A DNA stretch of 9,038 nt from positions 1 through 9,038 of the forward strand of contig CAMXAS010000041.1 in assembly GCA_947179195.1 (NCBI GenBank), given 5' to 3'. This DNA comes from an uncultured Bacteroidales bacterium. GTDB lineage: Bacteria; Bacteroidota; Bacteroidia; Bacteroidales; P3. The first letter of the stretch is position 1; each line of letters starts with the position of its first letter. Positions 5,263 to 9,038 of the stretch are shown here, one piece after another. The translations under genes were made by a program, and so were the position numbers. The notes beneath the pieces were generated by a model that did no database searches, was not told the origin of the DNA, and saw only the letters and a program-made list of their open reading frames with translations.

Positions 5263-6491
5263 CACAGGGCCGGATCCAATTTCGTCACGCCTTTCCATAC
5301 CTGGAACTGCAATTCCGTCTTGCCCTCCTCCTGGTTGGTCGCCACGCGGCCTATCGTCTGCTTGGTCGTCACCTTGTCGCCTTTCTTGACCGATACCTGG
5401 TCGAGGTTGGAATAGACCGTCGTATAGGCGCCATGCCGTATCATGATGAACTTGAGTCCGTAAATCGTGCCCACGTTGCTCACTTCGCCGTTGAAGACGG
5501 CACGGACCGCCGAACGGGCTTCGGTGATGATGTCGATGCCGTTGTTCGTCACCGTCACGCTCTTGACAACGGGATGCGGATGGGTGCCGAACGAGCTGGA
5601 GATGCTGCCCTTGGCGGTCGGCCACGGCAGTTTGCCCTTGTTGCTTTCGAAATCGGCCGAAAGCGCCTTTTCGGCCGGCGTCAGCGCATAGGCGGCCGAG
5701 GAGGTCGTGGCCGTCTGCCCCGAAGCCGCCGCCTTTTTCTGCGCCGCCTCGTTCGACTTGCGGATTTCCTCCTGGATGATTTTTTGAATCTGCGCATTGA
5801 GTTCGTTGCGCTTCTTCTGCTTGGCCTTGAGTTGGGCGGCCAACTGGTTCTCCTTTTTCTTGAGCGTGTTGACGAGCTTGTTCTGCGCCGTCTTTTCTTT
5901 CTGTAACTTGCCTTTTTCCTTTTCCTGCTTGTCCAACAACTGCTTTTTCTCCGTGCGCTGCGCCGTGAGTTCGGCCCGCTTCTCTTCCAGCGCGGCCTGC
6001 TTGGCCTCTATCTGCGCCACGGTGAGCCGTTGGTGGTCGCCGTATTGCTTGATATACTGCAAGCGACGGAACGCCTGGTTGAAATCGGACGAGGCCAGGA
6101 TGAACATCCATTTGTCGTATTGGCTCCGATGCAGATACGACGACTGCAACATGGCGGCGTATTCCTTTTTCAGATTCTCGATGTCGCGCGTATGACGGCT
6201 GATGTCGGAGGTCAGTTTGTTGATGCGCTGATCCGTCAGGCTCACTTCTTTGTTCAAGCCGCTGATGAGCTTGGTACGCATACTGATGTTCTTGTTCAGC
6301 AGTTCCAGTTCCGCCAACGAATTGCGCTTGTTCTTGCGCGTCTGTTCCAACAGTTTGGACGTTTGGGCGATTTCCTGCTCCACTTTCTTCTTGTTGGCCT
6401 CCAACGTCTTCTTATCCTGGGCCGACAAGCCGCTGAAGCCGCCCGAGAGCAGGCAGACCGTCACAAGCCATATCAGGGGTTTATTCCACAT
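5250..6491 (-). CDS. envC: EnvC-like murein hydrolase activator (degenerate LytM/M23 domain)
   Basis: The preferred start at 6491 gives 413 residues with a signal peptide (1-24, NKPLIWLVTVCLLSGGFSGLSA). A longer frame from 6542 would place 17 hydrophilic residues before it and overlap the previous gene much more. Residues 26-255 are a long coiled coil, then a low-complexity linker, then a LytM domain (about 285-413). The zinc ligands of active M23 peptidases are mostly lost: HxGxD reads NNGID (Asn316, Asp320), the HxH site reads ELQ (393-395), and the YxHL histidine reads YSNL. It should therefore not cut peptidoglycan itself but, like E. coli EnvC, activate cell-separation amidases in the periplasm. 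Its ATG lies 11 bases inside the lipoprotein gene, so translation is probably coupled. Confidence 0.9.
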   Translation of the reverse strand: MWNKPLIWLVTVCLLSGGFSGLSAQDKKTLEANKKKVEQEIAQTSKLLEQTRKNKRNSLAELELLNKNISMRTKLISGLNKEVSLTDQRINKLTSDISRHTRDIENLKKEYAAMLQSSYLHRSQYDKWMFILASSDFNQAFRRLQYIKQYGDHQRLTVAQIEAKQAALEEKRAELTAQRTEKKQLLDKQEKEKGKLQKEKTAQNKLVNTLKKKENQLAAQLKAKQKKRNELNAQIQKIIQEEIRKSNEAAQKKAAASGQTATTSSAAYALTPAEKALSADFESNKGKLPWPTAKGSISSSFGTHPHPVVKSVTVTNNGIDIITEARSAVRAVFNGEVSNVGTIYGLKFIMIRHGAYTTVYSNLDQVSVKKGDKVTTKQTIGRVATNQEEGKTELQFQVWKGVTKLDPALWLAR

Positions 6492-7416
6492 AACGCACCT
6501 TGTATTTTTTCGGCAGGTCGGTAGAGACCTCAACCGGTTCATTCACTTTCCGTTTACTGTAAGTCAACTGGATGTTGACGCCCGAACCGTCCGCCTGCCG
6601 CCAAGTCAACTGACGGCTGTCCGCCGTCGGATACGACAGGCGCAAGGCGGCCTTATCCAAAGCGGCGGCCGCGGCGGCGGGCAAAGCCGCCCCCATGACG
6701 GGCAGGAGTTGCATCGGGGACAAGGTCTCCGGCGTAAGCCAATACAAGTCCAAAAGCCGAAAGTCGGCCACGGCCACATCGCAGACCACGAGCCCCGCCG
6801 GGTTCAGCCCCGCCGCCGGCAGAAGTCCGAAACGCAGGACTTCCGCGCCGCCTCCGGCGGCCGGCCGCCGCTCCATATAGACCACTTCCGCCTGCAACAA
6901 GGCTTCCGGTATCACGCCCAACAATACGGCCGTCACGAACGGCTGTTCCGTCCGTTCGGCCAAGGTCAGGAACGGCCATTGCGCACGCCATGCCGACAGG
7001 GCGTACACATCCACCGCGCCCTCCATTTTATTCATGACCCAAAGGCTGTCCCGCTTCATCCAGGCGCGGAACGCCTCCATGCCGAACATACCGGCCGTCA
7101 TCCACAACACGCTGTCGGCCGAGCGCCGCAACTGTCCGCTGACCCGCATCCCCTTGCCGCCGCTTTCGCCCTTGTCCGCCGCCACATTGGAGAACGTCAA
7201 CTGATAGGCCGCCGAAAACGTGGACGGCGGTATCTGCGCCGCCCCCACTTCCCGCCAAAGGCTGTCGCCCTCGGCCGTATGGCATACGTCCACCGGTTCA
7301 TGCGCCCCGTGGTCCTTTTTGCCGTCCCGGTCATGGTGCCGGCAACCGGTGGCGACACACGCCACGAGGATAACCGCCAACAGGTAGCCCGCCCTTCTAA
7401 CGCTTACTCCATCCAT
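6481..7416 (-). CDS. DUF4292-family lipoprotein
   Basis: This 311-residue protein starts with a signal peptide and lipobox (VRRAGYLLAVILVACVATGC, lipidated Cys25), so it is a lipoprotein. Arg26 at +2 argues against simple inner-membrane retention, though sorting rules differ in this phylum. The rest fits DUF4292: an early strand SAAYQLTFSNV, GKGMRVSGQLRRSADSVLWMT (the pattern of LolA/LolB-like folds), RDSLWVMNKMEGAV, and later paired strands ending in INIQLTY-type sequence (VNIQLTYSKRKVNEP). A LolB-like role in moving lipoproteins or lipids is suggested by the fold only. An Ala-rich tract (about 237-249) interrupts the middle. It overlaps the TPR gene stop by 13 bases and envC by 11, placing it in the middle of one operon. 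Confidence 0.82.
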   Translation of the reverse strand: MDGVSVRRAGYLLAVILVACVATGCRHHDRDGKKDHGAHEPVDVCHTAEGDSLWREVGAAQIPPSTFSAAYQLTFSNVAADKGESGGKGMRVSGQLRRSADSVLWMTAGMFGMEAFRAWMKRDSLWVMNKMEGAVDVYALSAWRAQWPFLTLAERTEQPFVTAVLLGVIPEALLQAEVVYMERRPAAGGGAEVLRFGLLPAAGLNPAGLVVCDVAVADFRLLDLYWLTPETLSPMQLLPVMGAALPAAAAAALDKAALRLSYPTADSRQLTWRQADGSGVNIQLTYSKRKVNEPVEVSTDLPKKYKVRYVE

Positions 7417-9038
7417 CGCCGACTTTCTATTTTACGTTGCAACAAGCCGGTATCCATCGCGGGGCCGGCCAGTTCCAAGGCCTTGCGCCAAGCCTCCACG
7501 GCCTTATCCGTCTTGTTCAGATGAAAGAAGATATCGCCCGCGTGTTCCCACACCACGGCCTCCTTGGCGCCGCCCCGCCGCAAGGCATTGCGGATGGCCG
7601 CATAGGCGTTGCCGTACTCGCCCGCCCGAAACAGCGTCCAGGCGTAAGTGTCCCAAAAACTGTACTGTCCCGGCATCAGCCGGCAGGCCTGCTGCGCCCA
7701 GCGCGTCGCCTCGTCCAATCGTGTGTTCAGCAGGCTCAACTGGTAGGCGTAATTGTTTTTCAGATAGACGTCGTCCGGAAACGTCCGCAAGGCCTCGTCC
7801 ATCACCCGCATATAGTCGTCGTAACGGCCCTCGCGGAAATAGCAGTCGCCGACGCAACCGTACAACAGCTGCCCCCACTGCGCGTGGTCGGGGCCCGCCA
7901 CATACGGCAACCGCTTCAAGGCCTGTTCGCCATAGGCGAGGCATTTACCGCAGCCGTCGAGATTGTAATAGGCCACTGTCAGATAGACATAGAAAACCGT
8001 GCTTTCCGGAAACAGCCGCAAGGCCGATTCGCCGTAATAGGCGATTTTTTCCCAATCCGGCACGGCCTGCAACACATACAGCAACAGCGTATAGGTATTG
8101 TAGGCCTTCGGGTCGAGTTCCAGACTCCGCTCCAAATAAGCCAAAGCCGAAGTCTGTTTATCCTGATGCCAATCGTACAGCCCCCTGACGAAATACAGGC
8201 GCGCGTTCGTCGGATACATCCGCAGGAGCGTATCCAACAGGCCGACATAGAGCGCTTCCTCGCGCCGGGATGGTTCGCCGTCCTGACGGTCGCTGAAAAA
8301 CGTGGACACCAGCGTCAGGCGCGTGTCGTCGTCCAAGCCCGGCAAGGTCACGGCCCGCATCAAGGCCTCCAACGCCTTTTCCTCAGCCCCCGTCTTACGG
8401 TAATAATCGGCCAAAGAGGCATAAGTATATACATCATCCGGCTTCAAGGCCAGGATTTTCTGATAATATTGGTAGGCCTTGGCGTAATCGCCGGCCTTGC
8501 TGCTCATCTGCGCCAGAATCTCGTAGTATTTGGGCTCTCCCGGCACATAGGCGCTGATTTTCTCTATCTCCGCCCGCGCGGCCTCCACGCGCCCGACACT
8601 CATCAGGAGTTTGTATTTCTGCATACTCCATTCGTCGCAGGGTTCGAACATCCGTTCCAACTCGTCATAGACCCGCACGGCCGAGGCCACGTCGCCCTGC
8701 GCCAAATACAGGTCCGACTGCTGGTAGGCGTAGTCCAATTCCGTGGAATCCATCGCCCGCAACTGCCCCAGGACTTCCACGGCCTTGGGATACTGCATCG
8801 TCAAGCGATAGACCTGCGCCAACAGCACCTTATACCAAAGGTTGTCGGGCTCCAGACGCGCGGCTTTCTCGCCGTAGGCGATGGCTTCCGACCACTTCTG
8901 CTGCCCGGCCTTGATGGAGGCGATGGCGTAACAGGCCGCGGCATGGTCGGCACGCCGCTCCAACGCGGCTTCGTAAGCGGCCAAGGCTTCCTGCGGCCGC
9001 TCCGCCAACTGCCAGCGGATGCCCTCCAAAAACAGGGA
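7404..9038 (-). CDS. TPR-repeat protein, 5' end outside the window
   Basis: The frame is open to the window edge, with 544 codons visible and no convincing start, so the beginning, probably including a signal sequence, lies beyond 9038. The visible part is almost wholly tetratricopeptide-like: about 13 helix pairs of 33-35 residues, for example WSEAIAYGEKAARLEPDN, DYAKAYQYYQKILALKPDD, TSALAYLERSLELDPKA and TDKAVEAWRKALELA. TPR solenoids bind other proteins and have no catalysis of their own. The gene overlaps the DUF4292 lipoprotein by 13 bases (ATGGATGGAGTAA carries both the start and the stop), so the two are coupled. In Bacteroidetes I recall this TPR-DUF4292-EnvC order, often after dut; that neighbour would lie outside the window. 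Partner proteins are unknown, but an envelope role is likely from context. Confidence 0.88.
   Translation of the reverse strand, partial: SLFLEGIRWQLAERPQEALAAYEAALERRADHAAACYAIASIKAGQQKWSEAIAYGEKAARLEPDNLWYKVLLAQVYRLTMQYPKAVEVLGQLRAMDSTELDYAYQQSDLYLAQGDVASAVRVYDELERMFEPCDEWSMQKYKLLMSVGRVEAARAEIEKISAYVPGEPKYYEILAQMSSKAGDYAKAYQYYQKILALKPDDVYTYASLADYYRKTGAEEKALEALMRAVTLPGLDDDTRLTLVSTFFSDRQDGEPSRREEALYVGLLDTLLRMYPTNARLYFVRGLYDWHQDKQTSALAYLERSLELDPKAYNTYTLLLYVLQAVPDWEKIAYYGESALRLFPESTVFYVYLTVAYYNLDGCGKCLAYGEQALKRLPYVAGPDHAQWGQLLYGCVGDCYFREGRYDDYMRVMDEALRTFPDDVYLKNNYAYQLSLLNTRLDEATRWAQQACRLMPGQYSFWDTYAWTLFRAGEYGNAYAAIRNALRRGGAKEAVVWEHAGDIFFHLNKTDKAVEAWRKALELAGPAMDTGLLQRKIESRRWME

Noticed and set aside
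6492..6542. Upstream start for envC at 6542
   Set aside because: It would add 17 polar residues in front of a good signal peptide; the start at 6491 puts the signal peptide at the N-terminus.
6855..6870. 16-bp perfect palindrome of G and C
   Set aside because: It lies inside the DUF4292 coding region in very GC-rich codons (Gly, Ala, Arg), where such palindromes arise easily by chance.
6250..7524. 424-codon + strand frame across the envC, DUF4292 and TPR genes
   Set aside because: It crosses three supported minus-strand genes and has shadow-type composition with many Arg, Gln, His and Pro residues.
9027..9029. TTG at the right edge as the start of the TPR gene
   Set aside because: The frame stays open to the last base and the TTG simply encodes Leu in a repeat-like context, so the gene is treated as cut by the window edge.

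Overview
The window reads as a chromosomal, mostly housekeeping segment from a fairly GC-rich member of the Bacteroidota, most likely Bacteroidales; I cannot fix the genus. Three things point there. First, the lipoprotein gene belongs to a family (DUF4292) typical of this phylum and sits between a TPR protein and an EnvC-like protein, an order I recall from Bacteroidetes. Second, PheS carries the cysteine-rich CxxC-x4-CxxC insertion. Third, Bacteroidetes-type -7 promoter boxes (TAnnTTTG) lie at sensible positions in front of four genes or operons, while strong Shine-Dalgarno sequences are scarce.

Left part (1-1689, + strand): an AT-richer leader of about 270 bases with a perfect 14-bp hairpin is followed by a HicA/HicB toxin-antitoxin pair (270-867). 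Two tightly packed genes come next: a DUF1893 protein (878-1300) and a YraN/UPF0102 nuclease-like protein (1297-1689). The toxin-antitoxin genes are visibly less GC-rich than the rest, which fits an accessory insertion upstream of core genes.

Middle (1686-3495): comF on the minus strand converges on yraN with overlapping stop codons. It diverges, from a compact intergenic region with facing -7 boxes, from a + strand gene for a single-pass membrane coiled-coil protein of unknown function. That gene ends at a strong hairpin plus T-tract that can also serve pheS from the other side.

Right part (3514-9038, all minus strand, read right to left): a TPR protein (its 5' end lies outside the window), a DUF4292 lipoprotein and an EnvC-like inactive LytM protein form an operon with overlapping reading frames. 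A secreted cyclophilin-type prolyl isomerase and pheS follow, with a promoter of their own inside the end of envC. The first three, and perhaps the isomerase, look like a cell-envelope unit: division amidase activation, an outer-membrane lipoprotein and a protein-interaction scaffold. No mobile element, CRISPR array, tRNA or rRNA was seen. I found no convincing undescribed system; the least understood parts are the DUF1893-YraN pair, the coiled-coil membrane protein and the TPR-DUF4292-EnvC unit.
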